Origin: Symbiodinium natans
Lineage: Eukaryota > Sar > Dinophyceae > Suessiales > Symbiodiniaceae
DNA: 15,000 bases
Assembly (NCBI GenBank): GCA_905221605.1
Contig: CAJNDS010001624.1
Coordinates: 126,001 to 141,000, forward strand
Direction of reading: 5' to 3'
Shown here: positions 6,732-13,961 of the stretch, one piece after another
Position numbering within the stretch: position 1 is the stretch's first letter
How the letters are laid out: every line of letters begins with the position of its first letter
Translations under genes and position numbers: made by a program
Notes under the pieces: model-generated
Databases searched by the model: none
What the model saw: the letters and a program-made list of their open reading frames with translations, nothing else
Told to the model about the DNA's origin: nothing

Positions 6732-6935
6732 GTATTTTTGGTGTAAGAGTTTAGGGCCTGAAGGGTTCGGGCCTCAAGGCTTTCAGGGAGCCCCAAATGC
6801 CTGAAACGTACCCGAATCCCTAAACCCTAGCAGGCTTTCTGAAGAAAGGAAAGCCCAACAAATCTAACCTCCTCTGAATCCTAAACCCTAGATTGACGGA
6901 CAGTAGAGTCGTATGGTAGCCGCAAGGGCCGGTAG

Positions 6936-7317
6936 TATGGGCCCTTGATTGTGGAAACCGTGCATAAACTCTACAGTACGCACCCTGTCTTTCAACAGGT
7001 AATTAAGGGACCCTCTCAAGGGACCGTGCGACACTAAACATGTAGGTTTCCGCATCACACACCAAACCCTAAACCCTAAACCCTAAACCCTAAACCCTAA
7101 ACCCTAAACCCTGAACCCTAAACCCTAAACCCTAAACCCTGAACCCTAAACCCTGAACCTTATAAACTCTCTAGACCCTAACAACAACAAACAGGTCCGG
7201 GTTGCATTCGGGGGTTGCCTTTGCCCCACTTCCGCTTGTTTTTCTTCAGACTTGTTCAACTCAGAACAAAAAAGCCTATGAATCCCAAAGCAACCCTATA
7301 ACGAAATCCATAAGATT
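6936..7317 (+). CDS. Candidate exons of one plus-strand gene
   Basis: Three pieces. Exon a (6936-6998): GGTAG then Y-G-P-L-I-V-E-T-V-H-K-L-Y-S-T-H-P-V-F-Q plus Q, then GTAATT. Exon b (7150-7194): T-L-N-L-I-N-S-L-D-P-N-N-N-K-Q, then GTCCGG. A 55-nt intron (7195-7249) with a good pyrimidine tract (CTTGTTTTTCTTCAG). Exon c (from 7250): T-C-S-T-Q-N-K-K-A-Y-E-S-Q in the same phase, running into the hairpin element at 7316. How a joins b is unclear because the tract between them (7063-7160) is C-rich on this strand and has no AG. No domain recognised. Confidence 0.28.
7063..7160 (-). repeat. Telomere-like tract with CCCTGAA variants
   Basis: About 14 units on the plus strand as CCCTAAA, with three CCCTGAA variants towards the right end. 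Confidence 0.95.
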
Positions 7318-7416
7318 GGGATGCTCCCCCTTGTACTAACAGTCCTTAATAGGGATTATCATAGGGGGTACTATAATCCCTATGAAGGGCTGGTAGTATA
7401 AGGGGGAACATCCCAA
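7316..7416. mobile_element. Hairpin MITE-like element, family 1, copy 3 (best preserved)
   Basis: Begins TTGGGATGCTCCCCCTTGTA and ends TATAAGGGGGAACATCCCAA; each arm is about 44 bp and the two pair almost throughout around a short GATTATCATAGGGGGTACTATAATC centre region. The best guide to the family ends: TTGGGATG and CATCCCAA. Confidence 0.88.
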
Positions 7417-7556
7417 ACTGTAAACAACTACCCTCTAAGCATCGAAAAAATCCAAACAACACTGTGAAAACAACTGTTTCAAAACCCCTACGAAGATGGC
7501 AAAATCCTATTGGCAGCCTGACCCTCCCCCACCCCCCCTCACAAAAAAAAACTTAC

Positions 7557-7607
7557 CATCCTTCTTGTAGGGAAAACCCTTAATTGTGGGAAGCCCCCCC
7601 CCCGCCC
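7557..7607 (-). CDS. Candidate internal exon with strong splice sites
   Basis: On the minus strand CCTGCAG ends at 7608 and GTAAGTTTTTTTTT starts at 7556, a near-perfect 5' splice site. The 51 nt between read A-G-G-G-L-P-T-I-K-G-F-P-Y-K-K-D with partial codons at both ends. The glycine run comes from a G10 homopolymer and may vary. Plus-strand frames across 7417-7510 compete nearby. No neighbour exon identified with certainty. Confidence 0.28.
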
Positions 7608-7624
7608 CTGCAGGGTAGTGCAGG

Positions 7625-7717
7625 TAAACCCTAAACCCTAAACCCTAAACGCTAAACGCTAAACCCTAAACCCTAAGCCCCTAAACCCTAAACCCCTAAA
7701 CCCCTAAACCCTAAACC
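7625..7717 (-). repeat. Telomere-like tract with spacing variants
   Basis: CCCTAAA units with CGCTAAA and CCCCTAAA variants. A plus-strand frame (7708-7827, reads S-G-L-P-D-S-K-D-E-L-R-P-Y-R-L-G) follows directly and stops at the start of the family 2 element; it is a weak exon candidate. Confidence 0.95.
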
Positions 7718-7810
7718 CAGACTCGCAGCAGAAATCCGGGCTCCCGGACTCGAAGGACGAGTTACGACCATATCGCCTTGGTCTTAGGGTAGTTGCATGG
7801 TCCCAAAGTA

Positions 7811-7974
7811 TGCTTGGCGGTACTTAGGGTTCAGGGTTCAGGGTTTAGGGTACTTATGAAGTATAGCTGTGCTTTTAACTGTACTTATGACCATATTAGG
7901 GCACTTGAGGGGCTTATAAGTGGGTTATAGGTACAGCTATAATTGGTGAGTAAGTACCATGAGCCTCCAAGTAG
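7811..7974. mobile_element. Inverted-repeat element, family 2, copy B (left arm damaged)
   Basis: The right arm (7930-7974, ending CCTCCAAGTAG) matches that of copy A at about nine bases in ten. The left arm keeps only CTTGG..GGTACTTA, then a 22-bp telomere-like insert (7827-7848), then TACTTATG. GGTACTTA flanks the insert on both sides (7819-7826, 7849-7856) and occurs once in copy A (3113-3120). Without the inserts and duplications the two copies are about 146 and 134 bp. Confidence 0.75.
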
Positions 7975-7981
7975 GGTTTTA

Positions 7982-8158
7982 ATGGCCCCCAAGGATGGGC
8001 CTGTAAAAGGGTACCCCTTGTATACCCCATACAAAGTCAAGGACCCATGCATCAGAACCCTTTCAGGAAGGCAAGGGGCCATATTTAGGGCCCATGAAAC
8101 TACCCTCAGACTTGGAGCAGCCGGCATCCGCAGGAGTTGGGGCTCCACAGGGCCCTAA
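7982..8158 (+). CDS. ORF of 58 codons beside the family 2 element
   Basis: ATG at 7982 opens M-A-P-K-D-G-P-V-K-G-Y-P-L-Y-T-P-Y-K-V-K and runs to TAA at 8156-8158, eight bases after the end of the element. Hydrophilic, balanced composition (basic, no domain recognised). The -3 base is T, a poor start context, and the frame is also open upstream into the element, so it could be an exon that uses the element's AAGTAG as acceptor. The minus strand is open over the same bases. Confidence 0.22.
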   Translation: MAPKDGPVKGYPLYTPYKVKDPCIRTLSGRQGAIFRAHETTLRLGAAGIRRSWGSTGP

Positions 8159-8159
8159 G

Positions 8160-8554
8160 ACCCTAAACTTACGGGGTTCTTCAGGGAGGGCTATGTATCA
8201 CAAGGCTCCCTAATACCCCCTACTCCTTCCTAAGGCTCCCCAAGCTTTCTTAAGGTACCCTAGGTACCTACCTCCTATGAAGCCCCCCTCCCTTAACTTA
8301 AGAACCCTTTGACAAAACCCTAAAGCCCTAAAGCCCTAAAGCCCTAAAGCCCTAAAACCCTAAAACTCTAAACCCTAATTCTAGGAATCGTTCAGCGACT
8401 TTCGGGGCTTGGGGTGGTGATTGGAGCCCCTGAATGGACTTCTACTCGACACACGGATTCTGAGAAAACTTGATGTGAAGTCTCCGTTTAAAAGAACTGT
8501 TGAAGTGAGGGCTTAGTTGTATAGAGTATAGGGTTTAGGGTTATAGGCTTGTAG
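8160..8554. other. Unique stretch with an 8-bp variant repeat array
   Basis: Bases 8315-8358 hold CCCTAAAG repeated about five times, an eight-base variant of the telomere unit. Plus-strand 8384-8473 is open (L-G-I-V-Q-R-L-S-G-L-G-V-V-I-G-A-P-E-W) after TTCTAG, with no linked partner. Bases 8160-8310 are pyrimidine-rich with repeated CTAAGGCTCCC; no gene seen. Confidence 0.4.
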
Positions 8555-8657
8555 GGTTTAGAGTTTCAGGTTCTGGACTTAAGGACTTGGTCTCCAGTAT
8601 GTTCTGGTCTTCAGAGTTTCAAAGCTGATCCTGTGTTGCCTTGTAAATCCAAGCGTC

Positions 8658-9576
8658 TTACTTGTGCCACGACGGTTTGTGAGTCTCTTCACGCGTAGTT
8701 ATACGTAGGGCTATAAGTACCGGGCTAGAATATTGGTTGCCTGACTTATAACTCTACTTCTAACTATCCCTAAGCCCTAAACCCTAAACCCAGCCCATGA
8801 TCCTGCCAGCAAGACTCTATAAGCACAAAAAGGAGCCGCTTCAGTGAGCTCATGCTCATACAGCCAGGTTCCTAGCTGCATGTATGCAACACTGGCTTGT
8901 CGTTGACTTAAGCAATCTTAAATGCGAAATGGGGACCCCTACAATAGACACACAAATAGTAGGATTCCCTTGTAGTAAAGACCCCAATAAGGCACCCCTA
9001 ATTTCGGAAACCCCCTTAAATGAATGTACTATATATATATATATAAATATATCTAGGTGTACTTGGGAGGTCGGGGGGGGGGGGGGGGGGGGGGGGGTGG
9101 AGGCCGGCCGCACCCGGATCACACATAAATACATGAAATAATACTATGTATGAATATAATTATACACGCACACATGAACACGTGATGACTGCCAGAGTCC
9201 ATGCTCAACTTCATGTATAATTGTTGCCTACACCTGCAATATTTTTGCCCAGGTAGTCAACTCAGGCTCGCGCGCATTCACGTGTTGATCGGGCATCAGC
9301 ATGCCATACATCACCGGTGTGTTCACAATGAAGACCTCGTCTGGTGACTTCGGGTTTCAGGGTTCAGGGTTCGGGTGTAAAGTAAGCCCGTACCTTGCCA
9401 AACGGCTCAGCATGACCAGTAATTTCGGCTACTGCCTCTTTTTTGCTTGAGGGATATGGTGCTCTTCGCATACCCTAAACCCAGCAGTTGCTCGACACAC
9501 CAGGATTGAGTTGGTGAAGGCTGGCATATGTGAATGGGGCAGTTCTGGGGTATGCTTCCAGGGGTGGAGTGTACAT
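8658..9576 (-). CDS. Complete-looking four-exon gene model
   Basis: Exon 1 (9576-9481): ATG (A at -3) M-Y-T-P-P-L-E-A-Y-P-R-T-A-P-F, then GTTTAG made by a single telomere unit. Exon 2 (9347-9234): after CCCGAAG, S-P-D-E-V-F-I-V-N-T-P-V-M-Y-G-M-L-M-P, to CAG/GTGTAG. Exon 3 (8871-8790): after GCAGCTAG, E-P-G-C-M-S-M-S-S-L-K-R-L-L-F-V-L-I-E, ending at the telomere tract's GTTTAG. Exon 4 (8740-8658): after TAAGTCAG, N-Q-Y-S-S-P-V-L-I-A-L-R-I-T, to TAA. All four join in one frame, 124 residues, no recognised domain. The third intron would be only 48 nt. GTAAGA at 8662 could extend the gene. Plus-strand 8555-8698 is also open (47 codons), as is plus 9534-9719. Confidence 0.38.
8962..9015 (+). repeat. 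Dispersed repeat family 3, copy B
   Basis: Matches 777-829 and ends in the same CGGAAACCCCC. It lies in the second intron of the 8658-9576 model if that model is right. Confidence 0.6.
9030..9097 (+). repeat. AT microsatellite and G25 homopolymer
   Basis: (AT)n with one AAA interruption at 9030-9052, then 25 consecutive G at 9073-9097, the longest homopolymer here. Confidence 0.97.
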
Positions 9577-9853
9577 GGTTTATAGGATTGGTTGCATGGT
9601 TCAAAGCAAAGTACTTGAGCGGCGACCAAAATCCCAAACAAGTTCTTGCCAGCAAGGGATTTGTGCTTCCGCTGCGTGAGCTTACGCTCTTCGAGTTAAA
9701 GTTTACGTGCCATTTTTAGCTGCTTTCGCTTGCACGGGCTTGTGCGAGACTACGCCCTTCAATTCGAGGATTAGCTTGCGCCGCATGTCACGTCTTACAG
9801 TCACCCCTTTGCCTGTTTGCCTTGAGAGGTTTTACAACTGCTCATTCAGATAG

Positions 9854-10129
9854 GTGGGGGTACTTGAAAGAACAATTTTTTCGCCCGAGGTTGCGTTGGG
9901 AGGTGGGGGGCAAAACCCTGCAATAGTAAGAGCCTCACTGAGGGCGCCATGGTCTCCTAATGATCCTAACGACTATCCCGTGATCCTGCAGGGTGGGGGT
10001 TGGAGGAAGCCCTGGGCCGCGTGCGGAGAACTCGGGTAGGCCGGTGCGCAAGCCACCTGAGGAGAGGGATCTTCGAGGGCGTCTCAAGGCTTTGTTCAAA
10101 GGGTGCTGGATGAATGATTTTGAAGGTTG
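9854..10129 (+). CDS. Candidate exon region with two overlapping frames
   Basis: Frame 1 (9854-10039) reads V-L-E-R-T-I-F-S-P-E-V-A-L-G-G-G-G-Q-N-P and stays open for 61 codons after ATAG. Frame 2 (9993-10129), after CCTGCAG, reads on through R-P-V-R-K-P-P-E-E-R-D-L-R-G-R-L-K-A-L-F and N-D-F-E-G, and ends TG/GTTTAG at the first unit of the next telomere tract. Frame 2 has the better exon edges and a charged, helical composition; frame 1 is longer. They overlap, so only one can be right over 9993-10039. No domain recognised. Bases 9577-9853 upstream hold no firm gene. Confidence 0.28.
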
Positions 10130-10290
10130 GTTTAGGGTTTAGGGTTTAGGGTTTCGGGTTTAGGGTTTTGGGTTTTAGGGTTTTAGGGTTTGAGGGTTGA
10201 GGGTTTTGGGTTTTGGGCCTTGGGATCCTCAAAACCCTACACCCCAAACCCCAAACCTTAAACCCTAAACCCTAAACCCTAAACCCCCCA
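10130..10290. repeat. G-rich then C-rich telomere-like tracts
   Basis: Degenerate TTTAGGG-type units (10130-10215), then GCCTTGGGATCC, then CCCTAAA-type units (10228-10290). The order is again G-rich facing C-rich. Confidence 0.9.
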
Positions 10291-10306
10291 AAATCCCCCC
10301 AAAACC

Positions 10307-10390
10307 ATGGCCTTCCAGACCCTGGAGTCCCTGGGCCACGGTGAAGTAGGGCATTGGCCTGGCATGGAGTGTCAGAAGGTTGGGGTCTAG
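10307..10390 (+). CDS. Candidate first exon with strong start context
   Basis: AAAACCATGGCC at 10301-10312 gives a textbook eukaryotic start. The frame reads M-A-F-Q-T-L-E-S-L-G-H-G-E-V-G-H-W-P-G and has AAG/GTTGGG at 10378, directly before a G-rich degenerate tract (10386-10500) that would be intron. Unspliced it stops at 10390 after 27 codons. No second exon in phase was found: the obvious acceptor (CCTGCAG at 10558) leads to a stop within four codons. It may be a short upstream-type ORF or chance. Confidence 0.25.
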   Translation: MAFQTLESLGHGEVGHWPGMECQKVGV

Positions 10391-10499
10391 GGTTTAGGGT
10401 TTTGGGGTTTGGGATTTAGGGTTTAGGGTTTGGGGTTTAGGGTTTTTGGGGTTTGGGGTTTGAAGGTTTAGGGTTTCGGGTTTGGGGTCTAGGGTTCTG

Positions 10500-10806
10500 G
10501 ACTTAGTCCTAAACCCTACATGTTTGACCCAAAAAAGCGGTTTTGGGCTTGCCTGCAGGATCCAGAACGGTGAGCAATACAGCAGCTAGGTTCGCCAGTT
10601 TTGATTTTGGTTCCTCTAAAATACCAAAAAACGCACACAAGCTAGTCCCATGGTCAGTAGCATTTGGGTGGTGGATTGTCCACTTGCTAAGTCCGATTCG
10701 CACAGGCGGCCTGATACCCGTTGATTTGCCTGATCAGCCGATGTTCATATGTCTACACCGTACATCCTGAACCCTAAGCCCTTCAAAAGCAAGATGTCCG
10801 AAATCC
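10500..10806. other. Unique stretch open on both strands
   Basis: Plus-strand 10558-10770 (about 70 codons, S-R-T-V-S-N-T-A-A-R-F-A-S-F) follows CTTGCCTGCAG. Minus-strand 10703-10509 (64 codons, I-L-E-E-P-K-S-K-L-A-N-L-A-A-V-L-L) ends with GTAGGG near the tract. Neither starts with ATG. One of them may be an exon, but I cannot choose by eye. Confidence 0.3.
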
Positions 10807-11217
10807 CTAGAGCCCTAGAGGCAGGCACATCTGATCCCGCAACCTAGACCCAAGAGTTACCCAGCAACAAAAGGGCACCCTGTTTGGTTTAAGGGGCTCA
10901 TAAGGGGAACCTACACCCTAAAAGAAGGGAATAGGGGCCTACTCTGGGTCCTAGTAACCCTAAGCCCTCAACCCTCAACCCTGAACCCTAAGCCCAAAAC
11001 CTTATAAAGGCGGGTGGCCTCTTTCTCTGTTGCCCTTTTACCTTCATATAGCCCCTAGATACCCTAATAAGAACCCCGAATGTATGCCCTATGAGATAGA
11101 AAACCTACTTACAGAGACCACCAACCCATATGACCAAAACCCCATCAGGATGCTTCCATGCCGGCACTGCCCCATCATCACGCGGTTCCGCATGACGTCG
11201 TCCATCGTGGCCGCCAT
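10807..11217 (-). CDS. Two-exon gene model with consensus splice sites
   Basis: Exon 1 (11217-11113): ATG in GTTGGCATGGCGG, reads M-A-A-T-M-D-D-V-M-R-N-R-V-M-M-G-Q-C-R-H and ends G-L-V-V-S, then GTAAGTAGG, a near-perfect 5' splice site. The 195-nt intron carries degenerate G-rich telomere units (11000-10955) and ends CCTATTCCCTTCTTTTAG. Exon 2 (10917-10807) continues in phase, G-V-G-S-P-Y-E-P-L-K-P-N-R-V-P-F, to TAG. Total 71 residues, methionine-rich start, no recognised family. The plus strand is open over exon 1 (11047-11226), so the strand rests on the start context and splice sites. Confidence 0.35.
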
Positions 11218-11247
11218 GCCAACCTGAAGTACCCCCTGAACCGCTCA

Positions 11248-11350
11248 AGGCAGGGTTTAGGGTTTAGGGTTTAGGGTATAGGGTTTAGGGTTTGGGGTTT
11301 GGAGTTTGGGGAGTGGGGTTTGGGTTTAGGGTTAAAGGCCCTAAACCCTG
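11248..11350. repeat. Degenerate TTTAGGG tract facing CCCTAAA
   Basis: G-rich units with variants, ending GGGTTTAGG (11322-11330), then GTTAAAGGC, then CCTAAACCC (11340-11348). The arms are perfect inverted copies, a second head-to-head junction. Confidence 0.88.
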
Positions 11351-12014
11351 ATCCTCAATGGTTCCGACGCCACTTTGAGGCTTCAATTCCCTGAGCCCTA
11401 CATTCTCGCGTTGTTTCTTTAAATGTGTTTTTGATCCCCCGGACAGGTCTTGCTCTCAAGGTTTTCAGGTTTGGGGTTTTAGGGCTTGGGGTTTTGGAGT
11501 TTCGAGCCTTGAGCCCTGAACCACCTCAACCCCCTTTTAAGGGTTTGGGGTTTGGAAACGAGAATCAAAACAACGACTACATACTGAAACACCGAAGCTG
11601 GAACTCATGCCCACCAACAAACTCTCAAACCTCAACCCCTCAACAGCGTTCATAGACCCTTTGTAGTAGGCTAGGCACCCATGGGGTATACTAGAAAACA
11701 GTGGTTGGGGGGCTTCTTCCAAACCCTACACACTATACCCTCGACCCTACATAAACCCTAAGCCCTTAAACCCCTGAATATTGTTGGTAGCCCAGCAACC
11801 ATACCATGATTGGAGTACCGTGATTGAGGTTTCCTATTGTAGAAGGGCCAACCTGGAGCCGGTCTAGCAAGCAATGTTATTAAGAAATGAAGCTGTGCCT
11901 CGCCCCAAGCACCCCAGTGGATGGCAGTGCAAGGCTTGCCCAGCGCCAGGCGGTGCCTGGAATTTGGGGGCTTTTTTTTTTTGGGGGGGGTGGGGGGGTG
12001 GGGGGGGTTGGGGT
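11351..12014. other. Unique stretch with weak coding signals
   Basis: Plus-strand 11345-11422 reads N-G-S-D-A-T-L-R-L-Q-F-P-E-P-Y and stops. Over 11537-11722 both strands are open: plus has G-N-E-N-Q-N-N-D-Y-I-L-K-H, minus has N-A-V-E-G-L-R-F-E-S-L-L-V. Plus 11887 opens M-K-L-C-L-A-P-S-T-P-V-D-G-S-A-R-L into a poly-T/poly-G run. A hairpin CCAGGC / GCCTGG stands at 11946-11960. No single model is supported. T11 and G-rich runs cover 11972-12013. Confidence 0.35.
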
Positions 12015-12108
12015 GAGGGCTGCTAGAATCCTCTAACGGTTCGTGTTTTTTAAAGTAGATGAGGGCTGCTGGAACCCTTCAAGGGGCCATGTATCCCAAG
12101 TAGATACT
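12015..12108 (+). repeat. 46-bp tandem duplication
   Basis: GAGGGCTGCTAGAATCC (12015) and GAGGGCTGCTGGAACCC (12061) begin two units 46 bp apart; AGTAGAT closes both. A palindrome CCCAAGTA-GA-TACTTGGG at 12099-12116 echoes the family 2 element ends (CCAAGTAG / CTACTTGG). A CCCTAAA tract (12117-12190) follows. Confidence 0.7.
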
Positions 12109-12206
12109 TGGGGGGGTGCCTAAACCCTAAACCCTAAACCCTAAACCCTAAACCCTGAACCCTAAACCGCACACCCTAAAACCCTAAAACCTAAACCCCC
12201 TTTCAG

Positions 12207-12281
12207 GCCACAGTGTATACTTGGTACATGGACCCTTCGGGGAAGCTCGGAGGCTTTAGGCCACAAGCCCGAAATCCTTAA
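12207..12281 (+). CDS. Candidate terminal exon after a C-rich telomere tract
   Basis: CTAAACCCCCTTTCAG ends at 12206: the C-rich telomere units supply a branch-like CTAAAC and pyrimidines. The frame then reads A-T-V-Y-T-W-Y-M-D-P-S-G-K-L-G-G-F-R-P-Q and stops at TAA (12279-12281). Composition is good, but it is only 24 codons and no upstream exon was found. Confidence 0.28.
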   Translation, partial: ATVYTWYMDPSGKLGGFRPQARNP

Positions 12282-12401
12282 ACCTAAAGCGCCAAACCCA
12301 ACACTTTAAACTCAAACTCAAAACCCTACGAACTATATGCAGTCTACCTAAACCCTTTTAAGCGGACATCTGGCATGTAGTGACCCAAACCGCACATACA
12401 A

Positions 12402-12433
12402 GGATCCCATTTTTTTTGGGGGGGGGGGGATCC
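12402..12433. repeat. T8 G12 run between inverted GGATCC
   Basis: GGATCC at 12402-12407, eight T (12410-12417), twelve G (12418-12429), with a second GGATCC overlapping at 12428-12433. The flanks AGGATCC / GGATCCT are inverted copies. Confidence 0.85.
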
Positions 12434-12497
12434 TTAAGCGCCAATTGCACTCTTGTGAATATTGAGCCCCTGAACCCTACACCCTCCAGCCCTAAAC

Positions 12498-12621
12498 CCA
12501 AAAGCCTTGAAGCCTTGCGGCGTACGTGAGATCTCCTGGCCTTGCCAAGCCATCCAGGCAGGTGTTTGAGGCAGAGTAGTTCACCTGGTGGTTTGCGGGG
12601 GGTTTGTTCAGGTACCAAACC
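12498..12621 (-). CDS. Candidate internal exon ending at a telomere unit
   Basis: After CACATTAG on the minus strand the frame reads V-W-Y-L-N-K-P-P-A-N-H-Q-V-N-Y-S-A-S-N-T, continues L-A-R-P-G-D-L-T-Y-A-A-R-L-Q-G-F-W, and meets GTTTAGGG at 12497. The phase is exact at the donor. Forty-one codons, no recognised domain. A second minus-strand frame (12618-12358) is open over the same bases but is rich in repeat-derived residues. A start or an upstream exon was not found. Confidence 0.32.
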
Positions 12622-12782
12622 CTAATGTGGAACTCTCTGCAATCCTGGCCGCAAGTGAACTCTCGCCTAAAGCCGAAAGCCTAAGTGCTTAGGCTTTAGG
12701 GTTAGGGTGAACTCTACAACCCTAAAAACCTAGAGTCCAACAACCCCAAAACACTAGGACCTTAAACCCTGCCCTTAACTAG

Positions 12783-13961
12783 GCCCAAGAGCAATCTGGC
12801 AATAGAAAGACTATCCTTTTTGGTGTAAACATAATTCTACGGGGAACATAACGCGCAAAGATAGGGAATACGTACATGTTCCCTAGCCATCCTAAACACC
12901 CTAAACCCTAAACCCTAAACCCTAAACCCTAAACCTCTAAGCCCCAAACCTTAAACCCTAAACCTCTAAGCCCTAAGACCCTCAGCCGTACATCCCTTCC
13001 CTGCCTGGCCCATATTGCCTCAGCAGAAAAAGGTGGGCAGTTCGGCTACATGACGGGCCTTTCTTGGGGCCAGTTGAGGGTTTAGGGTTTCGGGGGTTCA
13101 GGGTTCAGGGTTTAGGGTTTGGGGGTGTAGGGAGTTCAGAGAGTTCAGGGATTTCAGGGAGCTTAGGGTTTTGGGTGGCTAAAACCTTGCAACGCTCACG
13201 GCCCCTTCAAGTTGCACATTGCCTCAGGTATACCCCCCCCACCGCCCCCCCCCCCCCCCCCCCCCCAAACCCTAAACCCTAAACCCTAAACCCTAAACCC
13301 TAAACCCTAAACCCTAAACCCTATGCCCCTCCCAAAAAACGGACGCACCAAACTCGAGAACGGACCATGTTGGGGAGGCCGTGGGCTCAAAAAGCTTTCG
13401 GGTTTAGGGTTTAGGGTTTAGGGCTTAGGGTTTATATAACTCTACCTATGTTCATAGTCATACGGTATTGTTGTAGAGATATCTACACGTTAACTGATAT
13501 ATAGGGTTTTCGGTATATGGGGCTTTTTTGGGCTCTTTGGGAAGTTAAGTTGCGGGATCAGGGACCTGGGGGATGGGGCTCCGGGCATTGGGGCGGAGCT
13601 TCATGCTTTAGGGGCTCTTAAGTTTGACGTGGCTCTCACCAGAAAGCCCCTGTCTGTGTCTGTTGGGGGGCTTAAGCTCACTGGCCATGCTTGGGCCACA
13701 TGCGTTGGCGACCCTGCGAGTTCATTCAATGCACGGCCTAATATGGTGACGACACACCGTGACTACGCAATCTTGCAGTCTTCATCACGAAACTCCTTGT
13801 GCCGTGCAGTCGCTCGAACTTTGCACTACATCAGCTTACACTACATGCCCTTCCAGTACAATGATTCCACAACATGTCATACTGCACTACGTTACACTAC
13901 ACTACACTCCATCCATGGAGTGTTGTCCGCGCAGTACCGAGCAGACTATCCTAAACCCTAA
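12783..13961 (+). CDS. Five-exon gene model spanning telomere-like introns
   Basis: Exon a 12783-12822 (A-Q-E-Q-S-G-N-R-K-T-I-L-F); b 13024-13079 (E-K-G-G-Q-F-G-Y-M-T-G-L-S-W-G-Q-L-R), after the pyrimidine-rich CATCCCTTCCCTGCC..CTCAG; c 13167-13227 (G-F-G-W-L-K-P-C-N-A-H-G-P-F-K-L-H); d 13359-13401 (R-T-M-L-G-R-P-W-A-Q-K-A-F); e 13505-13961, about 150 codons (V-A-L-T-R-K-P-L-S-V-S-V-G-G-L-K-L-T-G-H within it) to a TAA at the next tract. Intron b-c (87 nt) is degenerate TTTAGGG from GT to AG; d-e starts with GTTTAGGG. All joins keep one frame: 218 residues, no ATG found, no family recognised. Acceptor of d is poor. The end of e is low-complexity (CACTACATTACACTAC-like). Confidence 0.35.
12893..12975 (-). 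repeat. Telomere-like tract in a candidate intron
   Basis: CCCTAAA units with CCTCTAA and CCTTAAA variants, inside the first intron of the 12783-13961 model; on that strand the tract is C-rich and carries CTAAAC branch-like motifs. Upstream, GGGAACAT (12842-12849) and ATGTTCCC (12876-12883) form a small inverted pair. Confidence 0.92.
13245..13325 (-). repeat. C22 run joined to a CCCTAAA tract
   Basis: Twenty-two C (13245-13266) pass straight into about eight units. Same arrangement as at 4195-4301, mirrored. Confidence 0.95.

Noticed and set aside
8555-8698. Plus-strand frame of 47 codons reading V-L-D-L-R-T-W-S-P-V-C-S-G
   Set aside because: Looks protein-like, but it overlaps the last exon of the minus-strand model at 8658-9576, which has more joined exons in phase. 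Chance level by length.
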